From assembly GCA_947652115.1 (NCBI GenBank), contig OX393568.1, positions 5,526,641 through 5,590,640 of the forward strand: a stretch of 64,000 bases of DNA, given 5' to 3'. The notes below the pieces were generated by a model. The model did not search any database. It saw only the letters and a list, made by a program, of their open reading frames with translations, and was not told where the DNA came from. Position numbers and translations under genes: made by a program. Shown here one piece after another: positions 1 through 13,000 of this stretch. The stretch is from Blastomussa wellsi (lineage: Eukaryota; Cnidaria; Anthozoa; Scleractinia; Plerogyridae). Positions within the stretch are counted from its first letter, which is position 1. Each line of letters starts with the position of its first letter.

Positions 1-442
1 ATTACAACCTAAATCAGATACGGCCTAAAGTAGTTGCGAACGTGATTACAGCCCAAAATCAACTTGATTAAGGATTTATATGTACAAAATATTGTACATA
101 ATGTTTGTGTTTCTTCTCCCTGGGAATCTGGGCTGAGCTATTTTTAAACCTTGTTTTGATTTCCAATCAGAACGTGAAGTCTCCTGGAAAGGCTTCGTTT
201 CATGTGTTCAAGATGGCAGAATGACATGAGCGGTCATTGGAAGACATTGAAGACTCTCCTGTGCGTGTTTGAAGTCCTTAGCATTAAGATTCCTTTGTTT
301 TACAACATTTTAATTTGTAAATCTCACTGTTTGGGACCCAAATCTCACGATTTTTTGGGAAAATGTTGAGACCTTAAGAATTGTTGGTTTTAGATGTTGG
401 AAGGTCTGTTACTAACACGCTCCCTTTTTGCTAACTACTTAC
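1..442. other. Intron of AFG2A-like gene, no feature seen
   Basis: This stretch follows the splice donor of the 443-1087 exon on the minus strand, so it is intronic. I see no coding exon, palindrome or repeat in it. Confidence 0.6.
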
Positions 443-1087
443 CATAGTCTGTAAACATTTCTGGATGCTTTAACGGAAGCTCAATCATTTCACGCACTAG
501 TGCGACTTGCTTCTGAAGTCCTCCAATAGATTCAAATGTCACTTTCCTGCTTGATTTGTTACGTTCATTTTGATAAGTTCCCTGCGCGTGAATTGTCAAG
601 TGTGTTTCTTCAGGAGATATGTAATAAAATACTGATGGATTATCACACTGATTCAGTTCTAATTCTGATGGCAGACAGCTAAGTAGAGATTGGTGTCGCA
701 TGTTTGATGGAATGTCACTCGGATGTGTTTTTATTTTTAATCCTGTAGCTTGTCCTTCAGTTTCATTCTCTTGAAGATCTCTTTCACAGCTCTTGAAGCC
801 ATTTGGTTGATTTTCGAGACTACTACTACTCCAGTCATCGTCATTATCACAAGGCGGAGCTCCTTTCGTGTTTACTGTTGTGCTGTCATCAATGTTTAAC
901 GTCTTCAGTTTGTTTGAGAGGTTTGAAGTAGCAGTGTCACATGAGTCTATCTGGTCCTTGAATTGTGTGGAAGAAATTGGATTTTTCGGCAAATTGTAAG
1001 ATCCTGTCACTGCTGTGATCAGAAGCTGTCGTGGTTTACCATAGAACTGGACTTCTAATCTGTTCCCAACAGAAACATACTGGTTAC
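443..1087 (-). CDS. AFG2A: AFG2A-like exon: end of N-domain, linker, start of AAA domain 1
   Basis: The acceptor is CCTTACAG| and the donor ATG|GTAAGTAG. Residues [19 protein letters not shown] finish the N-domain. An approximately 130-residue polar linker rich in D, E, S and N follows. The exon ends in [20 protein letters not shown], the AAA+ D1 entry motif. It ends in phase 1 (GAC TAT G|). Confidence 0.88.
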
Positions 1088-4000
1088 CTGTAAGGATAAT
1101 CAATTACTTCAACACAATTTCAGATAATCAACAAATCTTATCTACAACAAAATTCTTGATTTTTGATTGGCTCTGTGTGTGCCTATTTGTCGCGTAATCG
1201 GTACGCGATCACATGGGTATCCAATAACAGGAATCCAATTTGATACGTGTGATTGGACACCTGCATCATTCGCGCATCAGTCACTTACACTTAGATGGGT
1301 TCTTTCTTGCTGTTTTCCTAATTTTTGTACAAAAGAGATTCTCAAAACACAAAAGAGGTTCACACAAGAGGTTCTAACACTTACTAACCTCGAAGTCTTT
1401 TATTGATGCGACTTTGGGTACAAAATTTTCAGGGAGTAACTGTGCTCGTAATTTCAAATAGGCCTTGGGCTGCACACTTGGCTGGTTTGAAATACTCACC
1501 TGATTATTCCCTGAATTGTACTTCACTCAGTCATATTACAATTTACAAATTCATCAATTAATGGAAAAACAAATTCTTATCTCTCTTCAACTGCAAGATA
1601 ACTTACGCAATTCATGCAGACAATAATCAGTAAACATTTGGTTCACTTCAAACTCAACCATCTCACTAAAAGAAAAGAAAATGGCATTGAAGCATGTCAC
1701 TTGTGATTATTACGATAATTATAGACTGCATTTGAGCCTAGTGAACCATCATTCCAAAGCTCAAAGTATTTTTGGCAGTATTATTTACGTGATTAGGAGA
1801 ATTTCTACTTCCCATTGGACAGAATTCTTCATGTAGTTCATTGAAAGGGTACCCCTGGTCTTACATTTCCAGGGGCGGATCCAGGATTTTTCACAGGAGG
1901 GTGTGCAGCACTAAGGAATGACGCAAGTGATTGGTTGACGCAAGCAGAATACTAACTGTATTAGAAAGCCGCAGATCTTCTCAGGAGGAATGCACACCCC
2001 CTGCACCCTCCCCCTAGATCCGCCCCTGATTACCCAGTACCATTTATACACCTTGGTAAAGAGAGGTGAAGGGTTTTGCCCAGAACAAAATGCAATGCCC
2101 AACTAGGGCTTGAACCCAGACCTCTTGATCCAGAGTCTGGTACACTAACCATTTCGCCAGCATTCCTCCAACACACTGAATTTAATTAGTATTAATAGGA
2201 AATTGCATGACCTTGAGTACATTTTGTAATTAATAGGCATGAGCGATGTTTCAAATAAAAGTTAGCAAAATTGCACGAGCCTTTTATGAAAAGGTCGTGT
2301 AATTTTTGTTTATAGTACATTCAACAAAATTAAAAGAAAAAAGACCGGATTTGCTCCCTACCTCTGCATAAAATGGCTGAAGAATTTTGTCGAGTTCTTT
2401 CGCCGAATATTCTTCAAGGTTAGGGATAAATTTGCGCTCTTCTGCCCAGCTGTGCTATACATTTATCCAGGTTTGTGTGCTTTTCTTTTTATTTTTGTTG
2501 GCTGCTGTTTCTTTAAGTTTTTGAAGCTCGTCCTTGTTAGAGATTACAAAATGACCGTCAGCAATTTTGTCTCTCCCCTTCAAATTTGCCTCACTTGCCT
2601 GCGTTGCTATAGAAACGTAATAGGTACTCTGCAGAGTACAATTTGGGATTAATTGTACTGCTCTCGTCCAATCAGAATAAAGCAATTTTGTTGAGTGTAC
2701 TATAATACATGTAATACATTTTATCACAACTGAAAACTACGAGCTGTTTACAAGACAGCTAAGGAACTAAACATTGAAAAAGTTTTTATCAAAGGTAAAA
2801 GTCTGATAATTATTAGTAGTAAATACGCAGCGGACACTTTGCCAGAATATCTGTTACTAAACAAAGATGACACTAGTGAAAGATCAGTTACTCTTTCGTA
2901 AAAAAAAACTTTAGACAAGATTATTTTGTCTTTGTAAAGCCGTAGATCGGCTAAGCTTACTCAAGCGCCACTAAACTTATTGAAAGTATTCTACATTTCT
3001 ATCTATAAGAACGTTTTCACTGATCAATGAATATTTCGTATATCCTTATTTATCTTATTTAGTGCTGCGCTGACTGAAACATTGTGATAATTAGATTTGC
3101 GAGATATATTTGCATACTAAAATCAACACTAGAATTGAGTACCAAAACAGCTAATTTCGCCATTGTTTTATTTCGTATCCAGCATTTTTTTCTCTATAAA
3201 AGTGTTGTAAGTCCAAAGTCCCAAGGGTCTACACTAAGGTTTCAATCTCAAGGCGCTTTTAAGACCTAATTTTGTGTGTATGTGTTGTTCGTGTTCTTGT
3301 ATGTTTTTTAATCTTTTGTGTAGTGTATGTGCATTTTATTGTTTCTGTGTGTGTGGCAAAGGCTGTTATTTTGAAGTTAAAGTTTTGAAAACACTTCATT
3401 TTAGTTACACAATGACTTTATATTTGTAAGCAATAAGGAGAACGTAAGTTTTAAACTTCTTCATCTTAGCATTCCTGGAATTCGATCGCTTGAAAAAAGG
3501 AAAGCATTGTTTATTTGGTTAAATAAACAAAAAGCAGACATAATCTACCTTCAAGAAATGTACAGTCTGAAAGAAATTGAGAAGGCACATGTATGGAGAA
3601 CTCAATGGAGCGGGAAAATGTTTTTTGCGCACGAGTCAAACCACAGTTGTGGTGTTATGACACTCGTAAGAAATGATTTACATTTTGAAGATGAATCTTG
3701 CATAAATGGAAGATTTATCATCTTAAATGTGACTGTACAAGGAGTTAAATATGTTTTTGCCAATATTTATGCGCCAAATAAAGTACACGATCAGTGCACA
3801 TATTTTAGAAAATTACAGGATGAGATGGATGGTATAATCTCAAGTCCTGAGCAAAAAGTTGTCATTTGAGCCGACTTCAACATCACCTTTGATTCAAATC
3901 TGGATTGTTTGGGTGGGTCACTAGCGCAAAAAGAGTCGGTTAAGGTACTTGATGAAATTTGTCTGGATGTGGACCTCATTGATATCTGGAGAGTAAGGAA

Positions 4001-7000
4001 TCCGGATAAAAGATTATTTACTTGGAAGCAAACAAAACCTTTGACCCAGAGAAGACTAGATTTTTGGTTGATTAGTGACATCTGCCAAGATGAAGTTGAA
4101 CAGGTTAAACTTATACCCTCCATAAAGTCAGATCACTCAGCAATTACACTACTTTTTAATGGAATAGAAGAACAAAGGCACGGTCCATCTCCCTGGAAAT
4201 TCAATTCTAGCTTAACAAAGGACGAAGAGTATATAAAACTTATTACCAACAGTGTTCCGGTTTGGATTGAGGAGTTCAAGGATGTTTACGATATAGAATC
4301 AGACAAGTCTCTATGAGATGTAGCAAAAAAAAGCATGGTTAAGGAAAGAAAAATTACATGAAATAGAAACATCACTCAAACTGTACCAGGAAAAGTGCTC
4401 TACTGATCTGTCAGCAGAAAATATTGAACAGCTTGAAATTCTTGAAAGTAAGTACAACGCGCATTTTGAGTATCTTTCAAAGGGAGCTATTATTCGATCG
4501 AGAGCGTCTTGGTATGAGAAGGGCGAAAAAAACACCAAGTACTTTTTAAGTTTATAATCTCACAATAGTACAATAGTGAGGGTAATTTATCTGACTTTGC
4601 AAATTTATTCCTTCGACAATCCTCAAATCCCTAAACTTTCACCGGATAAAGCAGCTACTTGTGAAGGGGAACTAACAGTGGAAGAATGTTTTCAAAGTTT
4701 TCAGTCTTTCAAAGGGACTCACTGTAGAATTCTATAAAACATTTTGGGGTATTTTAAGTAAGCTATTGGTAGAAAGTCTAAATTGAACCTTTGACAATGG
4801 GGAGTTATCGAATTCACAAAAGCAAGCAATTATAACTCTTATAGAAAAGAAAGGAAAAGACAGGAGACAAATTTCAAATTGGAGACCGATTTCACTAATA
4901 AATGTAGACACCAAGATTGGATCAAAAGCAATTGCAAGGAGACTTCAAGATGTGATACCTGATATAATACATCATAATCAGAATGTATACTTAAAAGGAA
5001 AGTCTATCTTTGACGCAGTTAGGGCTATCGATGATATTTTAGAATTCACGGAAAGAGAAGACATCCAAGGGTTAATGGTAGCAATTGATTTCAAAGAAGC
5101 ATTTGACTTGGTTAATAGGGATTTTATGTTAGAAACACTATTGGCTTTTGACTTTGGTCCCACTTTCAAATGTTGGATTAGGAACTTTTATCAAAATATA
5201 ACAAGTTCTGTCATGAATAATGGTTTCTCGACAGGCCCGTTCATTATACATAGAGGTGTTAGACAAGGAGATCCTCTGTCACAGTATTTGTTTATTATCT
5301 GTTTGGAAATTTTCCCTATCTTCGTGCGTGGCAATGAAAACATCCAAGGAATTCTAGTGGACAAGGAAGAAATTAAACTAGAAATGTTTGCTGATGATGT
5401 CATGGCTTTTCTAAGAAATAGCCGATCTCTCGAAGCTCTTCTTCATACTTCTCAATCTGTTCAGTAAGTGTTCTGGACTTGAAATTAATTTCGAGAAAAC
5501 TGATGGTTCTAGGTAATGAAGTCTCCTCAACGGCAACAGATGTCATCTCATCAAAAAACATATGCATGGAAAACACAATCAAAATTTTAGGTGTTCACTT
5601 TACACATAATGAAAGTCAACGGAAACAGTTAAATTTTGATGAGATTCGTAGATTGATCAAAGAGAAGCTACAAATGTGGAAGTGGAGAGATTTAACCATT
5701 TTAGGAAGGATTCAGATTGTAAAGACGGTTGTTTTACCACTATTTATGATCGAGCCAGCTTAATCTGTGTGCAAAAAGATACCATGTTGGAGGTCAACAG
5801 ATTATTTTTTAAGTTAAAGATAAAGTCAAATGTTTATCTCTTATAAGTGATTTGGATAAAGGTGGACTGAAGGCACCACATTTAGAATCAATAATTAAAT
5901 GTCAAAGGATTATGTGTTGTAAGAAATTTTTCGAGAATCAACAAAGTAATTGGAAGATTATCCTTTCCCACTACCTGAAGAACGTAGGATCGAAATTAAT
6001 TTTCCGTTGCGCATTTGATTTAAAGAAATTATGTATTAAATTACCCAAATACTATGAAGAACGTCACCAATGTTTTGTAACATATTTAGTTGCGAATAAG
6101 TTAACAGAACAAGCATTGTGCCAAGAGATACACAATACAGTAATTTGGAATAATAAGTTCATTTATATACAAGGCAAGTCTGTTTTCTACGAGGCTTTGC
6201 TTAAAAAAGGAATACTTACACTCGAAGATCTCACAACTGAAGAAAATGAGGTTATCACAGGTTTTCAGATTAGGGCAAGTGCATCATTTTCATCTAAAGA
6301 AAAGTGTCAGCTAATGGCGATTATAGACGCAATTCCAACACAGTGGCGACATCATTTAAAAATGTGCAACAACTTTCAAAACAATTCTACTTGTTTTAAC
6401 AGTGCCCAATTACATCTCAATGGCCATAATATTTGTCTCGACAAAGCTATCTCTAAAAACATTTACAAAAAAGTCCGCTCAAATTTCGAAATTCTACCAA
6501 CCGCACAATTAAAGTATTCAGAAAAATATAATAATCAATTAGACTGGAAAGAGATATATTGTATTTCTTCAGAGTTGCTATTTATTCTAGATCATGCGAA
6601 TTCCAGTTCAAGGTGTTACACAGCTATTTAGCAACGAACAAGTTTCTCCATAAAATTGGCCTTTTACCTTCTTTTTTATCTACGTTTTGTAAAAGAGAAA
6701 GTGAGTCTTTTGAACACCTTTTAATAGAATGCGACTTTTCAAACAAGTTCTGGCAGGATTTAACTAATTGGTTTAACACGATAGGTATAAAAGTTGAGGA
6801 GTTATAAGAAATTGATAAAATTTTTGGACTCTGGGAAAGCCAAGCGGATTTCCATCTACTCAATCATCTCTTGATCTTAGCAAAACAACATATTTACTCT
6901 CGCCGAAACAAAGGTTATCCTTCGTCACTAAAAATCTATCTCACAAAAGTGGCGTCAATATATCAAATCGAAACTACAATTGCTGAATCAAATGGTAAGT

Positions 7001-10000
7001 GAACTTTTCACGACGTTAAGTTAAGTGGAAGAAATATGTATCCTATAATTGCATTCCATCTGGTAGTATTTAATTTTAGCTAGCCTAAGTTTAATTGTAA
7101 TCTATTCTATACAGCCTGTTAATTGTAGTTTAGTTGTACGTTATCTTTTTATTTCCTTTTCTTTCGTCTCTTGTAAATATATATAATTATATAAATAAAA
7201 ACAATAAAATACAACTGAAAACATCCAGTTCTTACCACAGTTCAAGTTCCACTCTTGCAGCATGCAGACAGAGACTTTTTATGCTGCTGATGCTGATTAT
7301 ATCACCTGCTGTAACCTAGCGAACCAAGGAAAGTTTATTTTCTGTTGAATGTGTATATTCTTTTAGGAATGCAGGGTACATTTCATTATCGTTGTAGCCA
7401 TGCCTTACTTTGTTCTGGGCATGTCTACATAGCAGGGCTGTCATTAAGGGCCGTAACCCGCAACACCTGTTATGGCTGAGTATGCTTCATTTTCCCTTTT
7501 GGTGCTACGGGACAAAGTAACAAGTTTGCTAAGGGTGTGGAGAACCAGGCTACAGGTGATGCAAAACTTAATGATAGCACTGCATAGTGTTATGATGTGC
7601 CATGCATTAAAGTCCTTTTAATCCCTTGACCAAAACATTAACTCTCCTTACTAATTATCATACATTTCTTCCAATGTCTGTTGTGAGAAACTGGTGGTAA
7701 ATCAAGCCAATGTACATTCGTTTTTCTGATCACCCATCAGCTTCCGTGGCGGATCTAGGGGAGGAGCCAGGGGGCCCGAGCCCCCCCACTGCCTCTCTTA
7801 AGGGCAAAAATTTTAAAGGAGCTACATCATAGAAACTCGTCTTGAAAAAACTGGCAAGTTTTTTCAAGTTTGTCGTTTGTAATCGGTCTATATCGTTGTC
7901 ATTCGAAACAATCCTTGTATAATTTAAGTATTTTATTATCCCGTTGGTATTTTTCAGCATTAGAAAACTCTTACTTTTAGATTTCCTTCAATTTGAAAGT
8001 AAATGGGAAAATGACTTCAAATGCCGTGACACTGCTCCTTTAAGACCTGAAGGGCTGGAAAATTTTTCAGGCCCCCATCGTAGAAAGAAGTCTGGATCCG
8101 CCACTGAGCTTGACAATGCATTGATATTGTGATAAGAATCACTCTTAGGAATTTCATGAGATTATAAGGTTAAATCTTTATTGTAAATTAAAACACAGAA
8201 ATCAAGCAGGGCCTACCTGGCTATTAAAGAGAGATAGTGGTGTTAATGCTACACCTGAATAGAACAGAAAGCAGATAATAATAATAATAATAATAATAAT
8301 AAGCTCTTTATTTTTTGTCAGTTTTCATACAACCAAGCTGCACAAACAAATATTATTGAGTTCTGCTTAGAAATACAAACGATACTTGCGATAGAAAGAA
8401 ACTCGATTGCATGTCAAACATTGTTCAGTAACAGCTTCGTCCAATCTTTGCTTGGCATCCTCACTCGCTTTATATTTTCTTGAAGTTTAATAGTGTCGGG
8501 TACCTGTACTTAAGTTTTTGAAGCACCTTGCGAGACAAGTGTCTCACCTCTCAAGTCCAGACTCTGGTCTATTGAGACGAGAATCTTGTCTCATGATTCT
8601 CGTCTTGAGAGATGTCAATCTCGTCTCACAAGATGGTGGTAACTTACTTTTGAGTGGTACTGTAAGATACATTGCACTTACATTCAGGTGGGACTCCTGA
8701 TGAGGGCCAAGCCACGCACACAATCTACAGAGTAAAATGAAACAAAGAAAAAGTAATTTGTAACAGATGACTACCACAAATGAATCCAATGTTATTTATA
8801 GCCTAATTATACAGACAAATCCCTACAAATGGACATCTATGTTAGGTACGGTCACTCAGTCACGGTCCCAGCCACACTGCATTTACAACTTGCCACAGTA
8901 TGATGCCTCTTAGAAGTGGAAAATTTTTCTGGTCCCAATAACCATTAACCTCCAATTGACTTAAAACTGGCCATTTACCGTTGCATGCTTTTGTGCTGAT
9001 TTTAATAAAACTCTTTTTCCAATAGGCAGATGACATTCCTTCATTGTATTAATGTTTATCAACACTACATCACTTCTAGAGGACAGTGGTATCTTGTCAC
9101 CTGTTAATAAAAAATGCATAAATAATTCATCAGCTTATCAGCCTATTGTACATGACGCAAATCGATCACATCATACTGAAAAGCCTGGTAGCGGCTTTTA
9201 TTTCAGTCCCAGGGGAGTGCAGGGTTGAATGTGCAAATGCAATTATCACTATTATAAAGATCAGTTCATGATCTTTATATCAAGATCACCCATGACCTTT
9301 ATATTACCGTCTTCCAAACGATGCTGCAATCCGCAGATGATGCTGTACAAACGTCTGGGTGGATAGCTTTCCCCATCTTCTTTGCAAACTTCTTCAACAA
9401 ATTTCGGCAAACAACAGTTTAACGACTCTGTTGTCATGTTAATGATGTTCGTATTTAGACTTTGAAATTTGTCCCATTCCAAGTACTTCCTGTACAGAAC
9501 CCACACTTCTCGCAGAGAGTAGGTCACAGAGTTCCCAGTGTTGTGGTCTGGCCTTGATTCTTGTAGGCCAGAGTAGGCCATATTACGGATGTCACACAAA
9601 AATGCAATTTTCACTGGTTTTCAACAAAAATTCATTTCCATTAAATGATTTATCGTACCGATTTTAGTAAACCTGCGAAGTTTGAAAACATTCGGTTACA
9701 AACTCTCGAAAATATGAGAACCCAAAAATGCCAAAATTTACAAAGAAATGTATGAAAGGGGTCAACGTTTGCCCCCTTTCATACATTCTTTGTAAATTTT
9801 TGCATTCTCATATTTCCGAGAGTTTGTAACCAATTGTTGTCAAACTTCGCAGTTTACTAAAATCGGTATGATAAATCGTTTTATGGAGATGAATTTTTGT
9901 TTTAATGATAAGCAGTAAAAATTGCATTTCTGTGTGATATCTGTTATCGGGCCTATGGGTTGGCGTTTTCTCGCTTGGACTGATTTGTCCAGAAAATGCT

Positions 10001-13000
10001 TAAAATTAGGCCCAGTTTACAAGGAGGTAGGGTAACCCTAGTGTAACAGGCAGCAGCGGACAGGCAAGCAGGAACGAGTAGGATTCAAGGATGTTCTTAC
10101 GCAATTTATTGAAAGCCCAAATTCATCACAAACTAATACAACAAGGTAAACTAAGCAGAAATAAACGCGAATAAACGGGAACAACTAATAGACTAAACCT
10201 TGCTAGGAGCAAGTTCGACCTTAAAGGCTTTATACTCTTCCGCAGCTCTATTCCTTTGGCTTGCAAGACTCAACTGAACTGTAGGCTAAACCCTCCTCAT
10301 TTTATACCAAACCAACGAAGTGGGGAAACACGCTTGCATGTACTAATAATATTTAAGATTGGTTTGCCAACCCAACTTAACCACTTTTTTGTGGCAAAGG
10401 ATTTCCTTCGCGTAATTTCATTATCTAAAGCAATAAGCTTAATTTTAGTGATTAAAATAATATGCTTCAAAGTAACCACAAAAACCCAGGTTCCGCAAAA
10501 ATGCATTTTAGCAACTGTGTCGGTCGAATACACTCAAGCAAACATACCAAAGTAATGCGTAAGTTTGCCAAAACTAAAACCGGAAAATTCCTAAACGCAA
10601 AATTACAAAGCGAAGCAATGAAATATTTGAATATTTAGCGATACTGAAAATAGTGAAATAATAGGTCTAGTGACCCTGTCACACTCTCCTCCCCTTTTGC
10701 TCGTCACATCCCTTGCGAGCTAAACACTAATACTATACACTTATTTCTTAAGGACAGACATAGGCAGATTGTGTCGATTGCTATGGTGTCCAGCAGTAGA
10801 TCTGGTCGAGCGCCTAACAGGCCTCACAGACAGTTCATCATCAGTTCCTGAATCCTCTGCAATACTCCCGTCAGAGTTCCCATCACTGCTTGTGACATCA
10901 ACATCAGGCTCTGCTGCAGCACGGGGTTGTGGTACAAAGTCAATGGCAATCCCAGGGTGACTGTCGTCATCAGATGAGTCTGCCTGTTGTGGTTCTCTGG
11001 GTACTTGTTGTCGCCTTGCGAGTCCTCTGCAGCACAGATGGAGGGCACACAACTCTGGCACTGCCATGTCCATCGGCTGGCTCAATCACATAGGCTCCAT
11101 TGTCCAATTGCTCAACCACCTTATGCACTCTGGTAGCCCATCCCTGATCTTGTTCCTTCCCCCTATGGTACGATCTCTTACCAATTCTCTACTAGCACAA
11201 ATCCCATAATACACCTCTTTTACCCCCCAAATTTTGCATAATCATTGTTTGCAATTTCTCCTGGGACATGAACATGTTCCAAGGGAAATCTAAAACAATG
11301 CCTATGCAATTTTTTTTTTTTTGGGGGGGGGGGGGGGTAGAATTGGTGTATTATGGTATTGTGCAAGTAGAGAATACCCGCTGGCCAACTTCTATAGGCG
11401 GCGGCTTTGGTCTGCTGTGTCGGTCAAATCTCTGTTTACAGGTGTCAGCCTGCATTGCTAGCCTCGCTGCAGCTCTTTGATGTGCATCTCTCAGTTCTGT
11501 CTGGTGTTTGGTGATCCAACTATTCGGTTGGTGGCCTTGAGTCTCCTCCAGGACATCAGTCAGTACTAGCACATTCTATCGACCATTGGATGCTGGTTCC
11601 AGCTGGGTGAAATCCATCGCCAACACTTCGAGTGGTTTTGTTGCAATGATGCTGCCCATTGGAGTTCTTGCCGTTAAGTAAGGGCCTTTGGCTACCACAC
11701 ATCGCTCGCACTCGGAGACCCAGCGTTTTACCTCTGCATGCATTCCTGGCCACCAGCACTTCCACCGCACAACTTGCTCTGTTCGTTCTGGCCCTTGACG
11801 CCCAAAGTCATTATGAGCTGCCTTCAGAACTTCACACCGCATGGCTTTTGGTACTACTAGAAGCTGCTTTGGCTGGCCACCACTGTTGCGCACAGTCCTG
11901 CACAATACACCATCTTTCTCTGAAACGTTGTCCAGGTAATTCACCAGTTGTAAGGATTCTTGCATCTCTTGTTTTCTCTCTTATCTGGAGGGCTTTCTTC
12001 CTAGGTCCAGGTAATACTTCAGTCTAGCTACAACTGCGTCTTTCTGTTGCAATGCAGCAATCTGGTCCCTTGGGATGGATGGAAGGGAGGTTGCCTGTTC
12101 AGCGCACACATCTGCTGGTCTTGTCACTTCCAGTTCCTCCACACGGACAGCATCCTTCAGCAATCCCAGCTGTACTCTCTCAGGAATTCTGGTGGTATCA
12201 GCAATGGTGGCTAGTGCCTCAGCAGTCAGGGTGGTGTTCTCTGTAGCATCCATCCCAGCATCCTCCTTTTCTTCAGTGCTGCACTGGTGAGTCTTCTGCC
12301 ATCTGATTTAGCTCAAGGCATCAGCATTGGTGTTGTGCTTGCCTGCTCGGTACTCTACTTTTAAATTGAAACTTGCTAGTTCTGCCGCCCACCGCTGTTC
12401 AACTGCTTTCAGTTTGCTTTTGGACTGCAGGTAAATCAACGGGTTGTTATCGGTGTACACCACAAACTCAGAACCCAGAAGGTACTCCCGAAACTTCTCT
12501 GCTACAGCCCACTTCAGCGCTAGAAGCTCCAACTTCGTGGATGAGTAGTTCTTCATATTCCGCTCGGCTCCACACAAGCCTCGACTAGCATAGGCAATGA
12601 CTCTGAGCTTGCCATCTTGTTTCTGGGATAACACAGCCCCTAGCCCCTTATCAGATGCATCAGTGTCCACAATAAAGGGTTTAGAGTAATCAGGGTAGGC
12701 CAAGACTGGCGTGCTTGTGAGAGAAGGGTCTTCCGTCTGGCCGGTGGTGTAGCCTCCGTTAACTCTCCCAGCCGTGCCTCTAGGTCCTTCAGCCTCATGG
12801 TCAAGGTTGCCAGTTGTTCTTCAGTAGTCATCTTATTAGTACGTTCCCGTTTATCTGTTCAACAAAAGCACTAGAACTTTACACTTGAATCCCACTTCTA
12901 ACACCAAAAATGTAACAGGCAGCAGCAGACAGGCAAGCAGGAACGAGTAGGATTCAAGGATGTTCTTACGCAATTTATTGAAAGCCCAAATTCATCACAA

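Noticed and set aside
1370..1440. Candidate for the missing AFG2A exon ([17 protein letters not shown])
   Set aside because: The open frame requires phase 0 at the start and end, which does not fit exon 5 (phase 2) or the 1087 exon; the donor GTTAGT is weak.
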